Shown here in pieces: positions 14,514-22,200 of a stretch of DNA of 26,615 nt. How positions within the stretch are numbered: position 1 is the first letter of the stretch; the number at the start of each line of letters is the position of its first letter. Made by a program: the position numbers and the translations under genes. Under the pieces are notes generated by a model. The model saw nothing but the letters and a program-made list of their open reading frames with translations. It did not search any database and was not told where the DNA came from. This stretch comes from a virus. The stretch lies in the IMG/VR virus record IMGVR_UViG_3300010389_000105, positions 1 through 26,615 of that record. One strand, 5' to 3'.

Positions 14514-16703
14514 ATGGCACCGTACTACCAGCTTTCGCATGAAGTAGGGCAAAAGCGCTACGCAGTTCCTAGTGGTGCCAACGCTGGCGCCGTCTTGCAA
14601 GAGGCTGGTGAGTTTCCAGTTGGGCAAGCGCTAATGGAAGAGAGCATTCCAGTGGTGGTTCCACTGGAAGGCTCTCCTCTTACGATTACAAAGTATCTTG
14701 AAAAACCATCAGAAATAAAAGTAGATATTCTTGGCAACCCAAGAACTGACGAAGCGCTTAGCCTTTTTAATTACACTGACGATTACGCTTTTCGGGATGA
14801 CATTTATGTCACGGAAATCCAAGGGTTAAACGAAAGCGGTGAAGACGATGAAGAGAGTGCCAAGTGGAGCCAGTTAGAGCGAGTTGGAGTTAATTACTCA
14901 CCGCTTCCCGTAGGTTCGTTTAGGCACGATATTCGCCGTAGGGGTGTAAATGTTGAGCTTGCCAAGGCTACTGGAGGCTTCCAACGCGCTCGCCTAAGCA
15001 CACGAAAGAGGTTCCGTTATCAGACAGGGCGCGTCATGCGCATGTCTGTATGCGTGCAGATGAGTCTTGCCGACCTGCCTGCGTGCGAAAAGCTTTGGGG
15101 CATTGGAGATAGCCAGGATGGCTTCTTCTTCCAAATTAGAGCCGCTGGCGAGGGAGATGATTTCCGAATTGTCTATCGTCGTTCATCTGGCGATGGTTTG
15201 CTGAAGGAAGTTGTTGTTCCCCGTAGCGAGTTCAACCACGACCCAATGGATGGCACTGGCTACAGCGGTGCCAATATTGACTTCACCAAGAACTGCATGT
15301 ATCTGGTGGAGTGGGGCTGGTATGGCGCCAGTTCTGCCCGCTTCTACGCCTTTGTCGTAGACGAGCAAGAGGGGCTGCCCGCGACCGTCCGTAAGGTGCC
15401 CCGTGGTCGCTGGGTGCTGATGCACGAGCTGCTTATTCCCGACAGCCTTGATGCGCCAAGTCTTGGCACTCCAGTGCTGCCATTCACTCTAGAGGTGAGC
15501 AACACTGGCTACCTCGTTGCGCCGCAGTTCATCTTTAAGTATGGACTCAGCGTACAGGTGGATGGAGGTGAAAGTGAAAAGGCCGACATTTATGGGGCCG
15601 ATCTATCGAACGGTCGAGATATTGGCCCAGTCCTCGGCGGCAACGCACCGTCTCACTTTTTCCCATTGTTTGCAATTCGCGCCAAAGACTTTGCAAACGG
15701 TAATATTTTGAACACGCTCCAGGGTCTACCAAAGACCCTGGAAATGTTTGCGAACTACGGCACAGAGCTTGCAGTTTTTCGGGATGCCGAATTTGGCGAC
15801 TTTGGCGAAGTTGGGCATTTCAATGGAACGCTGCCAGATGAAGATGGAGGAGACTTCGGCCTTGGCGAATCGTTAATTCTCGCGCCTGGCGGTGATCTCG
15901 TCATTATCACATTGCTGTTTCCAGACGGGAATAATCCAAGCTTCCAAATTATTGACGATGCGGTGACCGAGGGTGTTCTGTCGAATCCAGACGGCTTTGT
16001 CTATGCAGACCCCTTCAATCTTCTTACCCAGCCTCCAGAGCAGCTTCCTTTAACGCTTCAAGACACATATAGCAACACAGACATGGGCACCCTTGAGGGT
16101 AACTTTGTTGTGAAGAAGACTGTTACGGGCAAAGAGCTAACCCGCCTATATATTCCGCCCAATAAGCACTCAACTGTGAAGCTTACGTCGATATACGACT
16201 TGGTGCGCGAATCTATTACAACTGAGTATGACAGTAAATTTGATTTCCCCGTTTCAAACGAGGACTATCAAATCACTTCGATTACAACCGAAGGTGTTGT
16301 CACGCTTGACAGAAAGCACACCATTGAAGAGGGATTCAGGGTTGTTGTCAACAACCAAACCTTCTATGCAAAGACAATTGAGGGTGAGTTTACTTTGACT
16401 TTGGCAAGGTCACGAGGCGGTGCTCAGCTCAATAGAGCTGAAATGTCCATTGACACTCCTGCATACGCACGCGCCTTTTATGACGTTGTCCTCAGCTCTG
16501 CCGTTGCATCCAGGGCTCGCCCAATTCAGCAAAGCGTTATCGCCTTTGCTGCCAGGAGAGTGGAAGATGGCCTGGCCGTAACTGACCTGGGAGAGGTGAA
16601 TGCGGAGTGGATGCGAGTGTCGAACTGCTCAACTACTAATTCCTATAATGTGTTGAGCCCTGTGCCTGAAGTGAGGGCATTCCTTAACTATGGCTTGCGG
16701 TAA
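14514..16703 (+). CDS. FPYQ-type virion structural protein, paralogue 2 (long)
   Basis: 729 residues from the ATG at 14514 (a TTG two codons earlier, at 14508, is a poorer choice). It shares with the previous protein an N-terminal stretch (QALMEESIPVVV, PSEIKVDILGNPR), RFRYQTGR (from about 166), the GWYGA motif (268-272), RWVLMHELLIPDSLDAPSLG, and VQVDGGE. About 250 C-terminal residues (from about 480) are unique and beta-rich, with SVKL-like strands and a terminal domain ending AFLNYGLR. Probably a fibre or tip protein related by duplication to its neighbour and extended by a new C-terminal domain. No Shine-Dalgarno is seen; a 28-nt AT-rich gap precedes it. Confidence 0.75.
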   Translation: MAPYYQLSHEVGQKRYAVPSGANAGAVLQEAGEFPVGQALMEESIPVVVPLEGSPLTITKYLEKPSEIKVDILGNPRTDEALSLFNYTDDYAFRDDIYVTEIQGLNESGEDDEESAKWSQLERVGVNYSPLPVGSFRHDIRRRGVNVELAKATGGFQRARLSTRKRFRYQTGRVMRMSVCVQMSLADLPACEKLWGIGDSQDGFFFQIRAAGEGDDFRIVYRRSSGDGLLKEVVVPRSEFNHDPMDGTGYSGANIDFTKNCMYLVEWGWYGASSARFYAFVVDEQEGLPATVRKVPRGRWVLMHELLIPDSLDAPSLGTPVLPFTLEVSNTGYLVAPQFIFKYGLSVQVDGGESEKADIYGADLSNGRDIGPVLGGNAPSHFFPLFAIRAKDFANGNILNTLQGLPKTLEMFANYGTELAVFRDAEFGDFGEVGHFNGTLPDEDGGDFGLGESLILAPGGDLVIITLLFPDGNNPSFQIIDDAVTEGVLSNPDGFVYADPFNLLTQPPEQLPLTLQDTYSNTDMGTLEGNFVVKKTVTGKELTRLYIPPNKHSTVKLTSIYDLVRESITTEYDSKFDFPVSNEDYQITSITTEGVVTLDRKHTIEEGFRVVVNNQTFYAKTIEGEFTLTLARSRGGAQLNRAEMSIDTPAYARAFYDVVLSSAVASRARPIQQSVIAFAARRVEDGLAVTDLGEVNAEWMRVSNCSTTNSYNVLSPVPEVRAFLNYGLR

Positions 16704-16705
16704 AG

Positions 16706-17518
16706 ATGGCAGTTGGTAGCGACATTGTCAATCTGACAGACGAAGGGTTGCCAGATCAATTGGTTGATCGTGCCTACGCTTTTTGCATAGGCACGCAGCT
16801 CCTGCAGACACCGTCTTTTGATCCGAGAGACGGCAAAATTCAATTCAAGGTGACGCCAAACCTGCTTCGCGTGGGAAGGGCTGGAAACATTGTTCCAACC
16901 ACCGCGATTGGCCTGGCCACAAAGGACAATATTTCCTCATTGTCCGCTTGGCAGTCCACTGAGGAGCTGTCAGATGACGGCCTTCAATACGGCGTCTATT
17001 CCATTGGATTCGCTGAAAATGTAAACAATGGGACGCTGGTGAATGTCACCGCCGCTGGTGAATCGATTGGCAGCATTGCAAAAGACCGAGTGGCAAGCGG
17101 TGTCAGCATTGCATTTGACACATTTGTTTGCTCTGGCCATGGATATAACGCTGGAGATGCAGTTGTCATCTATAGCGGCAACACCCCCGCTCCATTGCAG
17201 ACTGGCGTGACTTATTACGTCTTGCCGTCTGGCGAAAATCAGTTCAAACTGTCTGCTCGGCGGATCGACGCCATTGCAGGTAGTGGTATCGACATTGTCG
17301 TGAGTGGTGGCCCTATTTATCTTCGTAGCGATGATATCTGGGAACTCCGACGCGATGGCCTGTCTGGGGTTGTTACGGTTTATCGGAATGACAATCTAAC
17401 CTATACTTATAGTGGCACTACTCTAGAGTCTTTGCGGCCCTTCTTCTGGACCAGGGAAAAGTCTGCGAGTGCTACCATACCTGTATTCAAGGAAATCAAA
17501 GTTAGCGGGGCTTCCTAA
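16706..17518 (+). CDS. Virion protein with 'HGY/GD' beta module
   Basis: A 270-residue protein. Residues 1-130 form a beta-rich domain of unknown type. Residues about 137-207 (FVCSGHGYNAGDAVVIYSG, then LQTGVTYYVLPSGENQFKLS) match the module seen at about residues 378-470 of the next gene: 'HGf.tGe.V.i.s.g..P..L..Gv.Y.V......q.qLa'. The remainder (DIWELRRDGLSGVVTVYRN, TTLESLRPFFW) resembles a lectin-like beta sandwich ending, perhaps a sugar-binding or fibre-tip domain (inference). It starts 2 nt after the upstream stop with no Shine-Dalgarno. Three tandem hairpins lie over codons 17-43. Confidence 0.65.
   Translation: MAVGSDIVNLTDEGLPDQLVDRAYAFCIGTQLLQTPSFDPRDGKIQFKVTPNLLRVGRAGNIVPTTAIGLATKDNISSLSAWQSTEELSDDGLQYGVYSIGFAENVNNGTLVNVTAAGESIGSIAKDRVASGVSIAFDTFVCSGHGYNAGDAVVIYSGNTPAPLQTGVTYYVLPSGENQFKLSARRIDAIAGSGIDIVVSGGPIYLRSDDIWELRRDGLSGVVTVYRNDNLTYTYSGTTLESLRPFFWTREKSASATIPVFKEIKVSGAS
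16754..16833 (+). other. Three consecutive intragenic hairpins
   Basis: Hairpin 1: GATCAA (16754-16759) with TTGATC (16764-16769), TTGG loop. Hairpin 2 abuts it: GTGCCTA (16770-16776) with TAGGCAC (16788-16794), one inner mismatch, then two more pairs around a TTTTT loop. Hairpin 3: CCGTCT (16811-16816) with AGACGG (16828-16833), 11-nt loop. None is followed by a U-tract. Confidence 0.4.
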
Positions 17519-17521
17519 TCA

Positions 17522-19411
17522 ATGGCTCAAAGCAGACTCATTACTGATCTTGTTGAGCTGATTCAGCCCAACAATGATGATATTTTTGTCATTGTTGACA
17601 ACACCTCGGATCCCACGCTATCCGTTACCAAGAAGATTAGCTACGCCAATCTGAAGGAAAGCCTTCAAGACATGATTGACGTGCTGTTTTCTGCGGGAAA
17701 CGGCGTTGATCTAACTTACGACGATACTGGTAACACGGTAACAATTACCGTGCTGGCAGATTCAACGGTCCAAAAGTCTATCTATAGCAATAGTGGGACT
17801 ACTGTTGGCACACGTCAACAGCTAAACATCGTCCCTGGCGCTGGGGTTACCATTAGCGGCGTTGACAACGGTGCTGCTAATCGCGTTGATCTTACTGTTA
17901 ATACCACCAATGTTTCTGCCGCGACGAACCTAGCTGCTAACGGTTCGCACGCAACCATCATTCAGGCCGTCAACACCCTTGTTGATGGAACAAAGGACAT
18001 CCGCGTTCGTTCTATCGAAGCGGCCAGTAACAAAGTGGCCGTTGCCACTGGCTCCACTGGTAACAGTGTTGCGCTGGATGTTGTTCCTGGCAACATCAAT
18101 ATCAACGATCTGCAGGTGGGTCAGCCCTTGGCGGTTGCGCTGGGTGGCACCAATGCCACCACGGCATCTGCAGCTCGCGCAAGCCTTGGTGCTGCCGCTC
18201 GTGGCGACAACAGCGACATCACAAGCATCAATGGGCTGACCACAGCTCTTTCCGTTGCGCAAGGTGGTACAGCAGGCAATACTGCTCAAGCCGCCCTGTT
18301 CAACCTTGAGGGTGTTTCCAACGCTGTTAATGTTGGTTCCACTGGTCAGTCGCTGATTGTCAACGGCAAGGCCGCTGTTGCTGGCGAATATCGCGTGGAG
18401 CTTAAGAGCATTCGCCCTGGTTCCTCCAAGGCGTCTGTTTCTACAGTTGGACAGGAAATTGTTGTTGACGTTAATGCCAACAACGTGTTGAACTCTGCAT
18501 CGCAGAATGTCAACCTCAACAACTTCCGCATCACGAACCTTGCGCCGCCGATTAGCGCTAATGATGCGGCAACCAAGGAGTATGCTGATTCCGTTGCACA
18601 GGGCCTCACCCTTAAGGAAGCCTGTGTTGCTGCTTCGACCAGCAATTTCTCTGGCACTTATTTCAACGACAGCGGCACCGTTAGTTCTGTTGATACTGGC
18701 GCCGACACGCTGACAATCAACAACCATGGTTTCAACACTGGAGAGCGTGTTTACATCTCTTCTACTGGCACTGTCCCTGGTGGATTGAGTGCTGGCGTTG
18801 AATATTTCGTTATCAATACTGGCGTTAACAGCATTCAGCTTGCTGCCGATGCTGCTGGTGCTGCTGGTGGCGTTGATATTGATATCACCAGTGTCGGTTC
18901 TGGCACCATCACGGTTGCTCACACGCTCTATCTGCTTGCCAGTGGCAACGGCGCTCTGAGCCTTGATGGCGTGACCATCGCCCAGGGTGATCGCGTTCTA
19001 ATCAAGAACCAGACAGATGCCACTCAAAACGGCATCTACGTGGCCACTGATGAGGGTGCGGTGAACCGTCCCGCAGTGCTCACTCGTGCTGAGGATGCAA
19101 ATACAAGCGCCGAGCTTGCTGCTGGTAGCTTTACTTTCATTATTAGCGGCACCACTCAAGGTGGCATTGCTTACGTGCAGGTGGCTGATGCTCCCATCCT
19201 CGATGTGGATGACATCAACTGGACGGTGTTTTCATCGAGCGCCATTGCTCCTAACTCAGTAGCCAATGATCGCCTTGTGCAAATCAACGAGGCGCTAATC
19301 AAGGGTCGTGCTGCTGGAGCTGGCGTTGGCGATGTGCAAGATCTCACTGCCAACCAAGTGGTTACCATTGTCAACACGGCGACCACTGCCATTGATTGCG
19401 GCACGTATTGA
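17522..19411 (+). CDS. Tail fibre protein with GGT repeats and nested beta module
   Basis: A 629-residue Gly/Ala/Asn-rich fibre. Residues 1-50 look like a capsid- or tip-attachment head (MAQSRLITDLVELIQPNNDD). About 195-265 has phage-tail-repeat elements (AVALGGTNATTASAARASLGA, LSVAQGGTAGNTAQAALFNL). Around residue 347 comes ANDAATKEYADSVAQGL, then a fibre domain whose standard core ALSLDGVTIAQGDRVLIKNQ resumes only near residue 480. Between them (about 378-470) sits an inserted 'HGF/GE' module (INNHGFNTGERVYISSTG). Likely trimeric fibre; the C-terminal end, ATTAIDCGTY, is short, so the distal tip may be another gene product. Start is ATGGC with no clear Shine-Dalgarno. Confidence 0.8.
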   Translation: MAQSRLITDLVELIQPNNDDIFVIVDNTSDPTLSVTKKISYANLKESLQDMIDVLFSAGNGVDLTYDDTGNTVTITVLADSTVQKSIYSNSGTTVGTRQQLNIVPGAGVTISGVDNGAANRVDLTVNTTNVSAATNLAANGSHATIIQAVNTLVDGTKDIRVRSIEAASNKVAVATGSTGNSVALDVVPGNININDLQVGQPLAVALGGTNATTASAARASLGAAARGDNSDITSINGLTTALSVAQGGTAGNTAQAALFNLEGVSNAVNVGSTGQSLIVNGKAAVAGEYRVELKSIRPGSSKASVSTVGQEIVVDVNANNVLNSASQNVNLNNFRITNLAPPISANDAATKEYADSVAQGLTLKEACVAASTSNFSGTYFNDSGTVSSVDTGADTLTINNHGFNTGERVYISSTGTVPGGLSAGVEYFVINTGVNSIQLAADAAGAAGGVDIDITSVGSGTITVAHTLYLLASGNGALSLDGVTIAQGDRVLIKNQTDATQNGIYVATDEGAVNRPAVLTRAEDANTSAELAAGSFTFIISGTTQGGIAYVQVADAPILDVDDINWTVFSSSAIAPNSVANDRLVQINEALIKGRAAGAGVGDVQDLTANQVVTIVNTATTAIDCGTY

Positions 19412-19451
19412 GCAATCACGGTCAGTTTCATCCATTCATTTGTAATTAACA

Positions 19452-20639
19452 ATGGCTGCCCAAGTTCCCATTTACAACCTTCGCAGCGGGACCGCCTCTA
19501 AGCGGCCCGCTGCTTCTGGCCTTGGTTTTGGTCAGATTGCCGTCAACTACAACCAGGAAGATCCTGCCATTTATCTGCGTGGTCATAGTGATGACCTCGT
19601 GAAAGTGGCGCCTGTGTATGTCGGCACCACTGCTCCCAATGCCACGCCTGCAAGTGGAGGCGCCTCTGGAAATACCACTGGCGAGCAATGGCTTGATACC
19701 ACCAATGGTGATTATGTCGTCAAAGTGTATGACGGCACAGCATGGCGCTCGCCTGTTATTACAAGTGCGCTGATTAAAGACGGCACTATTGTCAATGGTG
19801 ACATCAGTGCCTCTGCTGACATTGCACTGAGCAAGCTGGCCACTGGCGCACTTCCGTCTGGCATCACGGTTAATAGTGACAACATTGTTAACGGAAGCAT
19901 TGTTAATGCTGACATTAGCGCTTCTGCCGCTATCTCCCTTGCAAAGCTTGATCCTGGTGCCCTGCCTTCTGGCATTACTATCAACAGCAGCAATATTGTT
20001 GATGGCAGCATTGTCAATGAGGACATTAGCCCCAGTGCAGCTATTGCACTGAGCAAGCTGGAAGCTGGCGCTCTGCCGTCGACTATCACCATCACAAGTT
20101 CCAATATTACGAACGGAACAATTGTTGACGAAGATATTAGCACTGGCGCTGCCATTCAAGATGCGAAGCTGAATACTATTACCACTGCTGGTAAAGTGAG
20201 TGGTGGTGCTATTACTAGCGGGACAATTAGTGGCTCCACTGCAATTAGCACCAGCGGTGCCATTGCAACCACTGGGACACTGGCCGTTGGTCAATCTAGT
20301 GTTGCGACCAACGCTGATTTTGATGTCAATGGCGCACTGGCTCAAACAGTGCAAGCTGTTGGCGCTCTAGATATTGATTGCTCCACTGGTAACTATTTCA
20401 CCAAGACCATCAACGCGAATAGCACATTTACTTTTAGCAATGTGCCCGTTTCTCGCTCTTATAGTTTTGTCCTTGAGCTGACCCACACTTCTGGGACAAT
20501 TACATGGCCCGCTGCTGTTAAGTGGCCGAGTGATGCATCCCCCACATTGACCACTGGCAGGACACATTTGTTTGTGTTTAGCACGGACGACAGCGGAAGC
20601 CGTTGGCGCGGTGCAGCCCTTGTAGACTACGTCAACTAA
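19452..20639 (+). CDS. Repeat tail fibre with Mtd-like N-terminus
   Basis: A 395-residue fibre. Residues 1-60 (LRSGTASKRPAASGLGFGQI, AVNYNQEDPAIYLRG) resemble the short N-terminal fold seen in Mtd-like phage fibres. Residues about 107-254 hold four copies of a 37-residue repeat (core GSIVNADISASAAISLAKL), probably a trimeric beta-helical shaft. Residues about 291-395 form a C-terminal domain shared almost intact with the protein at 24661 (CSTGNYFTKTINANSTFTFS, SGTITWPAAVKWPSD, SRWRGAALVDYV), presumably the distal knob. A 40-nt gap lacking a Shine-Dalgarno precedes the ATG. The gene is the fused counterpart of the pair at 24337 and 24661. Confidence 0.8.
   Translation: MAAQVPIYNLRSGTASKRPAASGLGFGQIAVNYNQEDPAIYLRGHSDDLVKVAPVYVGTTAPNATPASGGASGNTTGEQWLDTTNGDYVVKVYDGTAWRSPVITSALIKDGTIVNGDISASADIALSKLATGALPSGITVNSDNIVNGSIVNADISASAAISLAKLDPGALPSGITINSSNIVDGSIVNEDISPSAAIALSKLEAGALPSTITITSSNITNGTIVDEDISTGAAIQDAKLNTITTAGKVSGGAITSGTISGSTAISTSGAIATTGTLAVGQSSVATNADFDVNGALAQTVQAVGALDIDCSTGNYFTKTINANSTFTFSNVPVSRSYSFVLELTHTSGTITWPAAVKWPSDASPTLTTGRTHLFVFSTDDSGSRWRGAALVDYVN
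19770..20213 (+). repeat. Four 111-nt in-frame tandem repeats
   Basis: Units begin at 19770, 19881, 19992 and 20103, exactly 111 nt (37 codons) apart. The encoded units begin LIKDG, NIVNG, NIVDG and NITNG and include GTIVNGDISAS or GSIVNADISAS-type cores. The first three are closest and the last is the most divergent at its end. The exact period indicates expansion by in-frame duplication, later diverged at DNA level. Confidence 0.85.
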
Positions 20640-20652
20640 GGGAGAATCGTTC

Positions 20653-21519
20653 ATGGACCCCACGTCAAGGGCTCTTCTTGCTGGCGCTGCTGCCCAGGGT
20701 GGCACTTCAACTGTTATCACGGTGAATGGCACTTCATATGATTTAGCCACGTCTCCTTATACAGCCACTACTAGCGGGAAATACGATATTGATGCCGATG
20801 CTGGCCTGGTAGTCAAAATTCAACTTTGGGGAGCGGGCGGCACTGGCGGAGCTGGCACTGGCGGAGCTGGTGGCTATGCAAAAGGCGTTTATACATTTAA
20901 TGGCTCCACTCACACTGCTTTCGTTGGCGGCACTGGCACCTCTGGAGGCAGCGCCTATCCAGATGGTGGTTATGCCGTCAATTATGGCGGCAATGGCGGT
21001 GGATCGTCGCGATTTGGTCCGTCCGTGTCAGATGCAAACAGAAACCTTTCTGGAACCATCTATTATTTGATTGCTGGTGGTGGCGGTGGCGGCAGCTACG
21101 CGGCCACAGGTGGCAATGGTGGTGGCACCACTGGGCAGGCTGCAGTGGGCGGCGAATATAGTGCTGGCCCTGGAGGTGGTGGCACCCAAAGTGCTGGTGG
21201 CGCTGGCGGTGTTGCCTCTACTTATGGCGGCGCAGGCAATCCTGGCGCTAAATACAAGGGAGGTGATGGAACAGTCGTTTCCAGTTACGGCTCTGGAGGC
21301 TCTGGAGGCGGTGGCTATTACGGCGGAGGAGCTGGAGGCACTGTTTATGCGGGTGGTGGCGGCGGATCTGGCTATATAGACACGGGAGTGATGTCTAGCA
21401 CTGAGCTTGCACAAAACTCCACGCGAACTGTTGCATACGATCCTTCTGAAGCTAATCGCCCCAGCGGCAGAGGTGGTTCGGCCCAAGTGGGGGCCATGAT
21501 TATCACCCTGGTTCCCTAA
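20653..21519 (+). CDS. Glycine-rich tail adhesin
   Basis: A 288-residue protein with a good Shine-Dalgarno (AAGGGAG, 8 nt before the ATG). Residues 1-50 are a beta-rich lead (STVITVNGTSYDLATSPY). Residues about 54-245 are very glycine-rich (VVKIQLWGAGGTGGAGTGG, YLIAGGGGGGSYAATGGNGG, GGSGGGGYYGGGAGG). The end GGSAQVGAMIITLV closes the domain, as is typical of Gly-rich phage adhesins. Short Gly-rich runs of this kind can form polyglycine-II bundles presenting variable loops, as in the S16 gp38 type adhesin (established for that protein; inference here). It likely binds the host surface and sits next to the fibre assembly chaperone. Confidence 0.75.
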   Translation: MDPTSRALLAGAAAQGGTSTVITVNGTSYDLATSPYTATTSGKYDIDADAGLVVKIQLWGAGGTGGAGTGGAGGYAKGVYTFNGSTHTAFVGGTGTSGGSAYPDGGYAVNYGGNGGGSSRFGPSVSDANRNLSGTIYYLIAGGGGGGSYAATGGNGGGTTGQAAVGGEYSAGPGGGGTQSAGGAGGVASTYGGAGNPGAKYKGGDGTVVSSYGSGGSGGGGYYGGGAGGTVYAGGGGGSGYIDTGVMSSTELAQNSTRTVAYDPSEANRPSGRGGSAQVGAMIITLVP

Positions 21520-21540
21520 TCCATTTAATTGTTTCATCCC

Positions 21541-21981
21541 ATGACTTACGCAATCGTCAAGAACAATCAAATTGAAGCCGTTGGCACCATTGGTCAACTG
21601 TTTCCAAACGTGTCCTTTACATCGGACGGTCCAGACGCCGCTTTCTTAAATGAAAACGGTGTTGTCGATGTATTAAGCAGCAAAGAATACGATGCTGCCA
21701 CTGAAAAGCTTGAGTGGTGTGCCCCTTATCTTGAGGGCGGCAAAGTTTATGCCGTTGAAGCCGTTGCACTGACAAGTGCAGAGCTTGCAGAAAAGGAAGC
21801 AGCTCAGGTGGATCGCGTGCGTGCCGATCGCAACGTGAAGCTTGATCAGTGTGACTGGACCCAGCTTCCCGATTCTCCTGTTGACAAGGCAGCCTGGGCG
21901 GCTTATCGCCAAGAGCTTCGTGACGTGCCCGACCAGCAAGGTTTCCCTTTGAGCATTAACTGGCCTGCAATGCCGCTTTGA
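21541..21981 (+). CDS. Tail fibre assembly chaperone-like protein
   Basis: 146 residues from the ATG at 21541 (MTYAIVKNNQIEAVG); an in-frame ATG four codons earlier (21529) lies in the short AT-rich gap and is less likely. The C-terminal 50 residues, KLDQCDWTQLPDSPVDKAAW then AAYRQELRDVPDQQGFPLSI and NWP, match the phage tail assembly chaperone domain common at the ends of fibre assembly proteins: 'cDWTqlpD.p...aWa.YRq.LRd.p.Q..fp..i.WP..P'. It probably helps fold or trimerise the adhesin or fibre encoded just upstream. No Shine-Dalgarno is visible. Confidence 0.8.
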   Translation: MTYAIVKNNQIEAVGTIGQLFPNVSFTSDGPDAAFLNENGVVDVLSSKEYDAATEKLEWCAPYLEGGKVYAVEAVALTSAELAEKEAAQVDRVRADRNVKLDQCDWTQLPDSPVDKAAWAAYRQELRDVPDQQGFPLSINWPAMPL

Positions 21982-21983
21982 TT

Positions 21984-22121
21984 ATGGCTGCAAAATCAAA
22001 GACTGGCATCAGCGGAGGCAAGCGCTTAATTGTTAGCAAGCCAAAGCTTACGCGCCAAGGAAATGGTCAAAATAGCAAAGCCTCTCACGGCAGGAAGCTG
22101 AGAAAGGGGCAAGGCAAATAA
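21984..22121 (+). CDS. Small basic protein, 45 residues
   Basis: An overlooked-size gene starting 2 nt after the chaperone stop with the recurrent ATTATGGC context. It reads MAAKSKTGISGGKRLIVSKP then KLTRQGNGQNSKASHGRKL and ends RKGQGK. It has about 13 Lys/Arg and no acidic residue, and is likely disordered and nucleic-acid-binding or virion-associated. I recall similar short 'KPK.TrQG.G..Sk.....kk.rGQG' proteins in other phages, especially of cyanobacteria and marine bacteria, with no known function. It is the last gene before the terminator, and its position, start context and composition all support coding. Confidence 0.75.
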   Translation: MAAKSKTGISGGKRLIVSKPKLTRQGNGQNSKASHGRKLRKGQGK

Positions 22122-22123
22122 AC

Positions 22124-22150
22124 AAAGGCCACCCTTGAGGTGGCCTTTTT
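22124..22150 (+). terminator. Strong intrinsic terminator between fibre cassettes
   Basis: AAAGGCCACC (22124-22133) and GGTGGCCTTT (22139-22148) form a perfect 10-bp stem with a CTTGA loop, ending in TTTTT (22146-22150). It follows the small basic protein stop by 2 nt. This is a textbook Rho-independent terminator that divides the fibre genes into two transcription units. Confidence 0.92.
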
Positions 22151-22153
22151 AGT

Positions 22154-22200
22154 GTGATGAATCACTGCTAGATTTAGGAGACTAGGCGATACTATTGGGC
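22154..22200 (+). promoter_or_regulatory. Possible promoter/operator region of right cassette
   Basis: After the terminator, 50 nt hold GTGAT GA ATCAC (22154-22165), a perfect dyad with 2-nt centre, and TACTAT at 22190-22195, a fair -10 element. No convincing -35 is present at 17-nt spacing. A start about 7 nt after TACTAT would fall at or beside the ATG at 22201, giving a leaderless message. A new transcription start is expected here because of the terminator, but this exact site is weakly supported. Confidence 0.3.

Noticed and set aside
17930-18922. 330-codon open frame on the - strand opposite the DAATK/GGT fibre gene
   Set aside because: It mirrors the codon bias of a repetitive, low-complexity + strand gene, and its translation is Asn/Ser/Cys-rich without domain features. 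There is no promoter or neighbouring - strand gene.
14478-18995. HIP1-type palindromes (GCGATCGC) as evidence for a cyanobacterial link
   Set aside because: Only partial matches were seen by eye (for example near 14484 and 18988), so this does not support or exclude the host guess.
19446-20354. 302-codon open frame on the - strand opposite the repeat fibre
   Set aside because: It is produced by the 111-nt repeats read backwards; cysteine- and Asn-rich composition is not protein-like.
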